Shown one piece after another: positions 44,331 through 54,851 of a stretch of DNA of 64,000 nt. The stretch is from Ceratothoa steindachneri (Eukaryota; Arthropoda; Malacostraca; Isopoda; Cymothoidae), in contig OZ018333.1 in NCBI GenBank assembly GCA_963969495.1, positions 85,911,256 to 85,975,255 on the forward strand, written 5' to 3'. The notes beneath the pieces are model-generated. The model saw nothing but the letters and a program-made list of their open reading frames with translations. It did no database searches and was not told the DNA's origin. The stretch's first letter is position 1, and every line of letters starts with the position of its first letter. A program made the translations under genes and the position numbers.

Positions 44331-45855
44331 GAAGGGCTTTGGCCCCATACCCCACACCTAATATTGGTAAGTTGTACCCCTATCCCATAAGGGGCCCTGC
44401 GATTTGCTTTCCTGGCTGCCAACATGATTGGACACCCTGTCTTCTTACCCTGCATGCTCACTTTCCATACAACTTCACCCACAACTTTCTCTGGTTGACC
44501 TCTAATTGCACTAGTAGACGCTGACCAGCTTCCTCTCTCCCAACCATCACGGATTGTGGCTGAGGGGCAATGCACCCTCACCCCTGAGCTCCAGTTTTGG
44601 GTGGTAGGTTTTTAACAACCTGTTTCATCTCCATCCTCACCTTCCTCGCATCCCCTTTCTCCTTTCATTGTCTATCAATTTTATACTAGCCTAAGGTTAG
44701 CCACCAGGCCACTAGGTGGGAAGAGTGGCTTCAAATGGAGGCATTTGGCTTTTCTAGCCTCTTGTTCACCCCTCACAAAGAAGGCTACAATGTGGGGTGA
44801 ATAGCCTTTGTATCATGCTAAAAATAGCGTCCACTACCACTACTGGAGCCACCTTTGAGCAGCTCCACTGAAAAGGTCTCCACCCCTGTGCTTTCACAGG
44901 GACCCTCCAAAACTCGGACCGGAGAGGAGTCTTACTCCTCTCCTATGCCTAAAGGTGCAGGGGACTCTCCCTTGCCGTCTTCTCTGGGTGAGGGATGCCA
45001 GGGTCCTTCGGACCTTGCCCTACAAAGTCATTCTGGTCTGCATATGAAGCTTACAGGGACTCACTGTAGCCCTCTCCCCACTTCTCTTTCGCAACAGATC
45101 TCAGTTCGCCGGCCCAGAATAGGACAAAAGTTTCCTTAAAGAGGACCTGTGATGTCGGGTAGGGAGGGGGGGCACATGGAGGGTCCCACTGATATGAACA
45201 TGGTGCCAGAGGTAACCCAGCCCCAGATAGTAGGAGCTTTCATAGGGTTGAACATGGGTTCGGTGCCAAGAACCAGACTGACAAATATATCACAGAACGG
45301 AGCCTTGATTACATTGGGTACCTGGCATTTTTTAGCCCATAAGCTTCAAACTCTTCCTTGATATTTGCTCCACTGATGGGACTATGTTGGCTAAGGGAAC
45401 ATCAGAAGAGAGCTCTAGCTAGCATGATTGGTAGATAGTCAAAGGTGACGAGTTTCTCGGATGGGAGCATCCTGGCAAATGCGGTGAATCCCTCCAAGAG
45501 GGCCATAATTAGTGCACGCTGTTGAGTGTGATACCATGCTCTACCATTAACTTTGGGAAATAAGTGGTTTATTGGAGGGAACTCTTGGACTAATCCATAG
45601 ATGACATCACCTTAGAGCTGGTCAAGGTTGAATGTGCGATGAGAAAACAGGGAGGGGACTCAAAACCCAACCCAACAATCTTCGTCACATTCAACTCTGG
45701 CAAGCTCCCTGACTCGGTGCATGCCGGTTGGTATCGCTACCACCTGGAGGCATTAATGCAACTGCTGTGGAGGTGCTACCCTTTCCACCACTTTGGTGAT
45801 ACAAACAGGTCTCTTAGGCTGATACCTAAACTCAAACTCCAGCTCTGACAGTTTT
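44331..45855 (+). mobile_element. LINE-A copy A5 (5' untranslated region and decayed ORF1)
   Basis: 44,340-44,790 matches the 5' untranslated region of A4 (in reverse at 33,960-34,450) and of A6. 44,830-45,850 matches ORF1 sequence: the Ser/Pro-rich leader at 44,855-45,139, and near 45,639-45,848 a stretch resembling the region just before the zinc knuckles. Many frameshifts. It stops before the knuckles and is 3'-truncated, which is unusual for a LINE. Confidence 0.7.
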
Positions 45856-46290
45856 AAATTTACTGGCTCCAGCTCCAACGTTTTGAAATTTCTGGCTCCA
45901 ACTCCCATCGTTATTTCATCTCACCATATATTAATGATTGATATAGTGAACTGAAATTGTACTTTGCTCAGTGCTATTAATAGGCCATAATAGATGCCTA
46001 TTAATCTAAATTCTAATGAGTATACCTCAGATTTGCTAATCTATTATTGATTTGAATATAATCAATGATAGCTAAAAGTCCAATTTTTAAGTGAAAATTA
46101 TAAAGAAATGTATAAAAAAGACATTTATGTTAAGTTTACCAAAACTTTTAATAATGACATATTTGACTGTTAATTTTAAATTTTCTTTAAAATTTTAAAT
46201 TAGCTTCCCATATTCTTTATTTTAAATTAATTATTGTTCTCAAAAATGAAACTGCTTCTGCCAAGTCTTGTATCATTGATGCATTTAAAT
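45856..46290. other. AT-rich spacer with a ~30-bp tandem repeat
   Basis: 45,838-45,920 contains about 2.7 imperfect units with CTCCAGCTC and GTTTTGAAATTT cores. The rest is AT-rich and featureless to my eye. Confidence 0.45.
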
Positions 46291-46642
46291 CTCCCTGTAA
46301 GGAGCATGAAGATTGGCCTTCCTGGCCGCCGTGCTGAGGGGATTCAGCGCCCCATCAGGCCATAGCTTAGCCTCTTCTTCATTCAGACAGCCTGTATATT
46401 TCTCCTACTTCTTCACTTCTCCTATAACGTCTCCCACAACTTTCTCTGGTCGGCCTCCATTTTTACATGATAGATGCTGACCTTCTTCTCAGCCAACTAT
46501 CTTGGATTGGGGCTGAGGGGGGATCAGACAATGTTCCCTAACCCCTGAGCTCTAGTTTGGGATGGTGGGTTTATGCCGTGCCCAAGGTGGAGCTGCCATG
46601 CTGAAGGACCGTCAGGTCTCCAGGCGGGAGGTGTGGCCTTAA

Positions 46643-47880
46643 ATGTCTAAGAGCAAAAGTGCTAGTGCGCGGAGCGGAGCCTCGATTACATCGGGGCCCC
46701 TCATTCAGAGACTACCCGGCGTTTTCGAGCCCGCTGGATTCAAACGCTTCCTCGTTATTCGCTCCACTGATGGCAGCATGTTGGCTAAGTGCAACATGAT
46801 CCATCAGAGGAGAGCTTTAGCTAGTGTGATTGGTAGAGAGCCGAAGGTGACCCGTTTCTCGCACGGGAGCCTTTCGGCGAATGCTTCGAATCCCTCCCAG
46901 GCGGCATGATTAGTGCCCTTCGGACACTTGATGGTATGTCGGTGAGTGTGACGCCGCCTTCTACCATGAACTTCGTGAAAGGGGTAGTTTATGCAAGTGA
47001 ATGCGTGGACTACTGCATGGATGACATCACCTTAGAGCTGGCCGACCATGGGGCGGTCAGGGTCAAACATGTGAGGAGAAAACGGGGAGGGGCCTCGAGA
47101 ACCACCCATACGCTCTTCGTCACGTTCGACCGTGAAAAGCTCCCTGAGTCGGTGCGTGCCGTTGGTATCACTACCGCGTGAGGGCATTCGTACCACTGCC
47201 GCGGAGGTGCTATTACTGTCACCGCTTCGCCATACTAATCGTTCCTGTCGACATGCAAAGTCGGGGTTACCTGAAGCCTTTGTAAGTTGCTTCAAGGCCA
47301 CACGCGATAAGTCCAAATCATGTGTAGCCAAGTGTGTCAATTGCGGAGAGCTGCACCCTGCTTCTTCGAAGCAATGTAGTGCGTATCTCCTTGAGAAGGA
47401 AATCCTGGCCCTTCAGGCTTAGGATTGTCTCTCATTTCGCGAGGCTAAGGACTTAGTCGTGGAGCGCCCGGCGCTATCCGGGACCTTCTAGGCCTCAATG
47501 TTGAAAAAGATACCCTCTGCTGTTGGCCCCTCCAATCCTACTAGGACGGTCGTTTCCGCGCCCATTCGGAACCCTTCTGCGGGTTCTACCCCCCCCCCCC
47601 CCCCCGGCGCTCCCCTGGTAAAGCTGGCGGCACAAAGGGTCCACACTCAGCCCCGGCTACACCCCCCCCTTTTTCCCGGCGTGCCCGTTTCCCGTAAGGC
47701 GAAACGGCCATGCGCCTCCACCAAGTCGTTAGACTCACAGAAGGCAACACCTCTGAAGTTGGTTCCTAAGTCATCTTCCTGGGTTTCTAAAGCCTTTCCC
47801 CGAAAGGAGGACAGCAACAAAGGAGCTTCGGCTTTTTCACCCACGGCCAGTGGTGGGCTGGCTGGGTGGCTCATAGACGG
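46643..47880 (+). pseudogene. LINE-A6 ORF1 (gag-like, zinc knuckles)
   Basis: Pieces in three frames. 46,643-46,909 has LPGVFEPAGFKRFLVIRST. 46,906-47,181 has NFVKGVVYASECVDYCMDDI. 47,132-47,422 has knuckles ending CVNCGELHPASSKQC and the EKEILALQA motif, which is also seen in LINE-B ORF1. A Pro/Ser/Lys-rich tail follows, interrupted by a run of 17 C's at 47,589-47,605. It is homologous to A3 ORF1. Confidence 0.75.
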
Positions 47881-47895
47881 TGGATCCTCGAAAAG

Positions 47896-50867
47896 AGATA
47901 CGGTTATTTCCGCGTTCATTCCACCACGTCGTGGCGCGATTGCCGAGGCCCTTTCTCTTGCTCGGAGATCTAAACGTCCTCTTGGGAGACTACTCTATCA
48001 ATCCCTGGGGTCAAGTCCTTACCGACCTGATCGATGGGTGTCGTAAATGTGGATGAGTTCAAGCATCACTGCCCGAGAACCGCTTCATTTTCCTGCCTCG
48101 ATCTATCTCTCTGCTCTCCGGCTGCACAGCCCAATTTTAATTGTGGAGTGGTCGATGACCTCCATGATAGTGATCACTTTCCCATTCAAATATCTTTCTG
48201 GACCGCTGCCCCAGCCCACCCCTGTGCTACTTGGCGCGAGCGCAGTGATTTACATTTCAGGAAATGACTGAATTCTCTATCTCAGTCGAGGAGTTTAGGT
48301 CAGTAGATCAGACCGTTGAGTTCTTCTCCGGGTACCTCGTCGCCGCGGGCCTAGCTACTATCCCCAGAAGGTTTGGCCGTTTTGCACCGCGACCACTCCC
48401 GTGGTGGTCAGCCGAGTGTGAGACGGCCCTCAAGCAGAAGCACTATGACTACATGAGCTCTAAGCGCCGTCCGAACGATTTCACTGTCGCTGAATTTCGT
48501 TGGGCTAGGTTCCGGTATATTTCGAAGCACGCCCGCCGATCTTCTTGGCGGGCATACGTATCTCCATTTGACAGGAAGACCCCTCTAGCAGAGGTGTTGA
48601 AGCGAGTCAAAAGGATTTGGGCAAGTTCTCGCAGGACCCCCTTCCCGTGCTCCAGGGGAAAGGGACTGCAATCTCGGACCCCGCGTCCGTGGCGGAATCC
48701 TTCGCGAGCTCTTTCTCTGCATTTTCTAATCGGGATGATACTCCGCTAGCATTCAATGCACGTCGTGAGTTGCGTTCCGCACTTGCTTCGTCCGCGGACA
48801 CCGCCCAGGGTCGGGACGATGTCCCGTATGCCATGCTTCGACACTCGGGTGAGCGAGTCATTGCCTTTTTGTTAGATTTGTTCAACAAGATCTGAATGGA
48901 GCGTCTCCTCCCGAATTCTTGGCGAATCGCTACTGTGCTCACTATCGCAAACCGAGGAGATATCACTCTAGTCCGGCCGGTTTCCGCCCAATCTCTCTAA
49001 CCTCTTGCGTGTGCAAGTTAATGGAGAAATTGGTAAATGTTAGATTAGCCTTTATGCTGGACAGCGGACTCTTGAATTAAAAAAAAATATCTGGACAGCA
49101 GAGGCCATCTGTCTTGTGCACAGTGCGGCTTCCGCAAGTTCCACTCCACATCGGATGCTCTGCTCCGACTGGAAAATGCCATCTGCGAGGCCTTCCTTCG
49201 TAGACAGCACTACGCCACGGTGTTTACGATCTGGAGAAGGCCTATGATACCGCATGGCGATACGGTATCATGGAGGCTCTCCACACGATGGTGGCGAGGT
49301 GACGTCTCCCAATGTTTATATCTGTATTTGTGCGAGATCGTCGATTCCGCGTACGGGTAGGGGAGCCCTCTCTGGCCCAATGAAGCAGGAAGAAGGTGTC
49401 CCGCAGGGAAGTGTCCTCAGTGTCGCACTTTTTGCCCTGAGCATCAACGGCATCACCTCGGTGCTATCGGGACGTTTCCTTAGTCTTGTGTTTTACCGGC
49501 GCCTCACCTGGGAGGCGCTTGGGGCGCTGATACGGCTATTGCCTTAGCTTTTTATCGATCATTTGTTCTTCGAAGCTCGTCAGCGGATGCGAGTTTTATG
49601 CATCCGCAGCTGAGCGTGTATTGCGGAAGGTGGATTCGATCCACCACACAGGCCTTCACCTGGCGCCTGGTGCCTTCCGCATTTTCCCTATTGAGAGCCT
49701 ACTAGTCGATGCTGGGGAGATGCCACTCGCTCTACGCCGTGCACATTGCATTATTGGCCTGTACACGCGAATCCGGCGTCTTCCTCAGTCGCCAACAGCT
49801 CTCACTGCATCTGCAGCTTATTTCGACGATGTCTCTGCCGCCGAGAGCCGCCAGTCATAGGGCTAGGAAATTCCTTCGAGAGCTAGGTATACTTATCGGG
49901 CCGGTTGCGCCCCTGGTTGAGCCTAAGAGGGTACCACCTTTGGCTATCTGTCTCACGCCTCTGCTCCCAAAGTTTCTGCAGCGCCGGAAGTATTGCGTTA
50001 GACCTTTTTGGAGCACACATCGTGTCACGCTGGTACCGTGCCAGTGTATACGGATGGCTCCAAGTCCCAAGAGGGGGTCGGCTTTAACGCCGTATCCTCT
50101 CTGTTTGAAGTCAGCGGGGCTCTGCCAGGCGCTGCGTCTGTCTTCGCGGCTGAGCTGGTGGCAATACACCACTTTGTACTGGAGATTCCGCGACGTGCCC
50201 GGTTCGCACACTGGATTGTGATGTATAACGACTCACAAAGCGCCCTGAGTGCTCTCGGGCCATTGGAATCTCCGCATCCCCTGGTTCGCGATATCCGTGA
50301 CTCCATGGATTTGGCGAGCCGGGCAGATGTCGAGATTATCTTCTGCTGGGTTCCTGGACATGTAGTAATTGCGGTAATGAACGCGCCGATGAGGGAGCCA
50401 AAGAGGCCGCGAGGACTCTGCGACTGGACCAACGTTTCGCTCTTCCCCACACCGACTACATGGCACGAATACGGGCCGCTCTTCGGGCTGCTTGGTAAAG
50501 AAGATGGGAGACGGTCGAAGGGAACTTAAAGTTGCGTGCCATTGCGCCGCGACTGTTCCCATGAACCTACCCCCCAATGCCGAGACGGCTTCAGGTTGCT
50601 TTCTGTCGTCTGCGAATAGGACACACCGGCATTTGATGGAGCGCTCGCTTGCGTCCTACTATGAAGACTGCGTTGTCCCCCAGACTATTCAGCACATTTT
50701 TTTCGAATGGCCCAGTCTGGGCGATCTCCGCGCACGTTACCTATCCCAGTACCGAGATGGGCTGGGTCGCTACCGCCTGTCCCTTGTACTCAGGACGAGT
50801 TCGTGCACACCGACCTCTGGACCTTTTAAACTTTTTGGATGAGGCCGGCCTTCCCCTCTTTATTTAA
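47896..50867 (+). pseudogene. LINE-A6 ORF2 (partial endonuclease, partial RT, RNase H, tail)
   Basis: Endonuclease end (48,034-48,267: FSCLDLSLCSPAAQPNF, DHFPIQI). Linker (48,264-48,749: PLPWWSAECETALKQKHY). RT entry near 48,617-48,895, then only scraps of the palm ([21 protein letters not shown] at 49,390). The RNase H domain is at 50,008-50,400: YTDGSKSQEG with the first Asp kept, AELVAIHH, NDSQSALS. A frameshift at about 50,370 destroys the last Asp motif. Zinc-binding tail at 50,640-50,720 (YEDCVVPQTIQHIFFEW). Confidence 0.75.
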
Positions 50868-51275
50868 ATAGTTGGGTTTTTTTCTTGTTTCTTTTCTTAT
50901 TTTAGTAGGTAGCATGTTTCTGCGCCGTTGGGATGCGGATCTCCCCCAACTCCAGTGCTTGCCTCCTGCTTATTACTTTTTTTTCTTTGTTTTATTTTTA
51001 TTGATGTATTTTTATTTGTTTTTTATAATCCTCTTTTAAAGGTGCCTAATTTTAGGCAATGTTGAGTACGGCGACTAATGCCCAAGTAGGCAGTTGCCAA
51101 ATGAGCTCTTAAATTTAAAAAAATCATCGATTAATGCGTGTACTCATTTATAGGATTTCATATATCCACCGAGCGCCCATTTGTGGGCTCCTAATTGAAA
51201 GGCTACCTGGCGGTTTCTAGGCCACTGTGTTAAAACACTTTTTGGGTTTGAAATGGGGTTCTATTGGAAGTGTTA

Positions 51276-52150
51276 GACTCGAACCGTTTCCTTCGTCTTG
51301 TATTTGTCCTTCGCCTCACCTGGGAGGCTCATATTCACACCCATAGCCTCTCTTGTATCCGCGCCATTGATATTTTTCGTCCCTTGACGTTCAGAGCTTG
51401 GGGCGCTGATAGAGGTACGCCTTAGCGCTGCTTTGTTCGTTCGAAACTCGACCATGGATGCGAGTTTTATGCATCGGAATCCGAGCGTCTTTTTCCGGCC
51501 AGTGCCTTCCGCACATCCCCCTTTGAGAGCCTACTTGTCGATGCTGATAAGATGCCACTCGCTCTGCACCGTGCACACTGCCTTATTCTCCTGTAAGCGA
51601 CTGTTCCATGAACCTAACCTCTAATGCGAGACTGCTTCATCTTGCTTTCTGTGGTACCGAATCGGACACACTCGTGGGACGCACTGCCATTTCATAGAGC
51701 ACTCGTCTGCGCCTTATTGTGACGACTGCGTTGTTCCTCAGACTGTTCGGCACATTCTGGTTGAATGACCCACTCTGGGTGATCGCGCACGTTACCAGTC
51801 TCGGTACCGGGACTAGCGGGGTCGCTACCGCTTGTCCGCTCTACTTGGAACTGGTTCGTGCACACAGACCTGGAATATACGACTTTTTGGATGAGACTGG
51901 CCTACCCTAATTTTGGGGGTTCTTTGTAGGTCGCAAGATGCTGGAGCGGGCTTCCTCCTTGTTGCCTATCTTGATTTTTTTTATTTGTTGTTCTTTTTAT
52001 AGTTTGTGTTTTAGCCTTTGTTCTTTTTTATATTCATTTGTTATTTATATTTTGTTTTTAATCGATCCTAGTCGTATGCTGTAGTGTGAGTACAGCGACT
52101 GTTGCCCTAGTAGGCAGTCGCCACATAGGCTCTTAAAATTAAAACAAAAA
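51276..52150 (+). mobile_element. LINE-A copy A7, 3' end with internal deletion
   Basis: 51,276-51,600 matches the RT thumb region. It then jumps to the C-terminal tail (51,600-51,900) and 3' region with the hairpin at 52,095-52,121, whose 7-base arms are perfect, and an A-rich end near 52,150. RNase H is deleted, as in A2, but with a different joint. Confidence 0.75.
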
Positions 52151-52421
52151 ATCGAAGACCAGGTTCTCGAGTAAATAGAGAGGGAGGAAGAAAGGTTCTT
52201 TCCATATAGACCCGCGAACCTCCCTCGCCTCCCTTGGAACTCAGGAGAGGGCAATAGCGTCACCAGCGCGGAATTTTCGGCGCCATCTCTTCCTCCGGCC
52301 TCACCAAATCACAATCAGGCACTTGAAAGATTTCGAATCACTCTGCTAAGCCTACCATGATATACCCCTGACGGCATAAAAACTTTGAATATGATTTTCA
52401 TCCTGAAGCCTGAAAATCCGG

Positions 52422-53675
52422 CTAATCAGGAGATGTGAACTTCAGATCTATGTCATTTCTGTTGTTCATTGGGAGGCCTTTGAGAAAGTTCCTAACCTTC
52501 CAATCCTTCGGACCACTTTCTACTGACCAAGGAACAACATTAGGTGTGGTTAGATGAGTGAATGTAGTGGATACAACATTTAGGCGGGTCCATGGGTATT
52601 CGATACTGGAGGATGGTGAGAAGATGGATTTAGCGCTGTTCAGTTGTAGGGAGCTGCCAAAGAAACATCTAATGTGTCGAGTAGGCCATTCAAATCGCTC
52701 ACCAGAAGCGCATCGTCTAGGTAAGTAAAGCCTGTATATTGTTAGAGCTGGTTCAGTGGATAGGTATGCTTTCCTAGCAGGTCTGCACCAAGAAGGGGGG
52801 GCCCCATAAAGACCATGGATATTCTTTCGAATTACCATCACTTGATCCCCAAACTGATGTCTCGCCTTCAAATAAAAGGGTAAATGGTAGAAACCATTAT
52901 TCAATGGCAATCTTTATTACCATGTCCCCCGGTCTTATATTCCAGAGGACATTGCCAATCTTCGGTAGCTTGAAGCTAGCCGGAGTGAAGTTGGGAGTAA
53001 GAGTGGACATATGATGGACCCATTTGGCTTGGGAACCCCGAAAAGACCGTGTGCACGGGTAACTTGACTCGTTTCTTCTAATATATCTTTCTTGGTAAGT
53101 AATTCGACTACCTCCACCATTTGCGGAGCCATCCATTGGAAGTGGTGATAGCTCCTGGTTAGGAAAATCTTAATTTCGTTTCCCTGGACGTTTTTGACGA
53201 TATTATTCACCGGTGAGATATTGGATAAGTCGCCGGGGTTGGTAATTTTAAATTTTCCCAACCATTTGGTTATCTTTGGGTGAAGAGGATCGGACACCAG
53301 GTTCATTTGATGCTGTATGCCGTCGTTGTGGTTATTTTCATGGGTGTTTTTGCCATTATCGCATTTTTTTTTATTGTCAGTGGTTGTTTTGGCTTCTTTT
53401 CTTCCTATACTCCTGACATCGGGAGGCTCCCTTAGGAACTCCCTTCTTTGACTCGAGGTAGTAGAATCGCTACCATTAATTGAGGCTTTTGGTTTGTTGC
53501 GATTAATAACCGTGGGAACGGCAAGGCCTGATTGTGGAATCACTGTGGTGAGTTCTGGTTGTGTCACGTGGTGTATTGGGGATAGCGCCGTATCCACAAT
53601 TAGCAGTGGGTCACCAGAAAGGACGAGGTGACATCGCCCAAACCAACCAACAGATAAGTAAACAAGTATATACAC
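52422..53675 (-). pseudogene. Reverse-transcriptase gene of uncertain class
   Basis: Read on the minus strand. 53,675-52,935 gives a Ser/Asn-rich leader and then an RT entry pattern (MVEVVELLTKKDILEE; RAHGLFGVPKPNGSI). 53,136-52,897 gives FKLPKIGNVLWNIRPGDMVIKI. 52,910-52,422 gives NGFYHLPFYLKARHQFG and LNSAKSIFSPSSSIEY. The catalytic box is visible in the neighbouring frame at 52,741-52,697 as TGFTYLDDALLVSDL. It is not LINE-A, B, C, CR1 or RTE. Motifs such as GFYHLP and YLDD suggest an LTR- or DIRS-like polymerase, but I cannot place it firmly. Frameshifts inactivate it. Confidence 0.5.
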
Positions 53676-53830
53676 TAAGTAGGCCTGGAGAGGGAGGAGA
53701 TCGGAATTGCCTGCGACATCGTACTCTCACGAGTACCCGAGTGGTAAAAAAAAAGGTATGTAAAAATTAATATGTCCTAATCGAATAATTTCGCCATTGG
53801 TGGTATCTACCGTTCATATGGCATATACCA

Positions 53831-54520
53831 TTATATCTGGCATCGAAAACCCTGCCACAATGCGGCGTTAGTCCCCCGCGTCGAAATCGACTGACGGGGT
53901 GAATTTACGCAGAAATTACCACAGGCCTCTGATCCAAGGGAGCTGCACTGCCTCAGCCACAAAGGAGGTATCGGAAATAGAAGAACGGAGACACCATGCC
54001 AGCTGTAAATGGCGCATTCCTCTCCAGCCCGGAACCCGTGATGGTGGTGTTGCAAAACCTTTGTACCCCTTGAGGGTGGGTAGAGTTATCGATCCTGGCA
54101 TATTCTTCTGCAGAAATATAGCAAACTGCGAATTGGAGCAATTCCCAGGCAGCACTGGCACGCCGGGACCAAGTCTTTAGCATCGCATAATTAAAGAGGA
54201 TCCGTAGGATTTTCTTCACCAGAATATGAACACTATTGCTTTGAGGAAGAGGGGTACGTAATTGGCCAACTTAGCCATACATGATTGGGACATCGTGTAC
54301 AGCTCTGGAGCAAGTCACACAGAGTTCAGGTAAACCACACTTTACACGAACGATTCGTAGGGCCGAAATAGTAGCAGTAGTATCACCTCCGCGGCATTGG
54401 CCCGAATGGCTTGAGAGGGTATCCATAGCAACCGGAACGCCCAATTTTCTCATCGCATATTTGACCTTGACCCATCTGCGGTTGGCCATCTCTTCGGAGA
54501 TATCTTCCAAGGACTATTTT
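53831..54520 (-). mobile_element. LINE-A copy A8, strongly decayed fragment
   Basis: 54,161-53,831 resembles the endonuclease start (FLQKNMPGSITLPTLKGYKG; compare LGACPLPALPGYKG in A2). 54,520-54,165 resembles ORF1 around MEDI-LEL and the knuckle region. Most of ORF1 is deleted between them. It is older than the other copies. Confidence 0.6.
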
Positions 54521-54580
54521 GTGACTTTCCTTGAATACCCCCCCTCCCCCCTTTCGAATTTGACAAGTCAATTGATACAA

Positions 54581-54781
54581 TTTCCCGACATAACTCCTCA
54601 CAATCTTGAACTGAAGTTAGTTAATAATGTTTATTCTCGATTTCGATCTAACAAAACTAATTTCATTTTTAAAAAATCACAAGGTGAGACTCTATTAGAG
54701 GCATAGTTACAATTAGAGGAAGCCTGTTTTTCTTGTGGCCAACTCTATGTTGATTGCTCTAGAGTTAGAGATTTAAGATAA
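54581..54781 (+). pseudogene. Helitron-type (Pif1-like) helicase C-terminal remnant
   Basis: In one frame with one stop (54,704): FPDITPHNLELKL, then KKSQGETLLEA, then LEEACFSCGQLYVDCSRVRDLR. These match the last motifs of Pif1-family helicases in Helitrons (PPH.L.LK; INK.QGQTL; CF.HGQLYVACSRV). About 70 residues expected between the first two are missing. LINE-B1 begins, at its 3' end, right after this fragment at 54,783. The Rep domain and Helitron ends were not found. Confidence 0.6.
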
Positions 54782-54851
54782 GTTACCGGTGGGTTGCTGC
54801 CCAATCCAAGTGGATTCTATATGGCCGCTAGGGTGAAACGAGAAATATCAT

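Larger units (their letters stand above)
46291..51122 (+). mobile_element. LINE-A copy A6, longest copy, with internal deletions
   Basis: Extends from the 5' untranslated region (46,291-46,640) through ORF1 and ORF2 to the 3' hairpin (51,070-51,098) and an A-rich tail at about 51,122. Deletions remove most of the endonuclease N-terminus near 47,896 and much of the RT palm around 49,480. It provides the family's full outline, although it is dead. Confidence 0.85.

Noticed and set aside
47589..47605. Run of 17 C's as a functional element
   Set aside because: Most likely expansion or sequencing error in a proline-codon-rich part of a dead ORF1.
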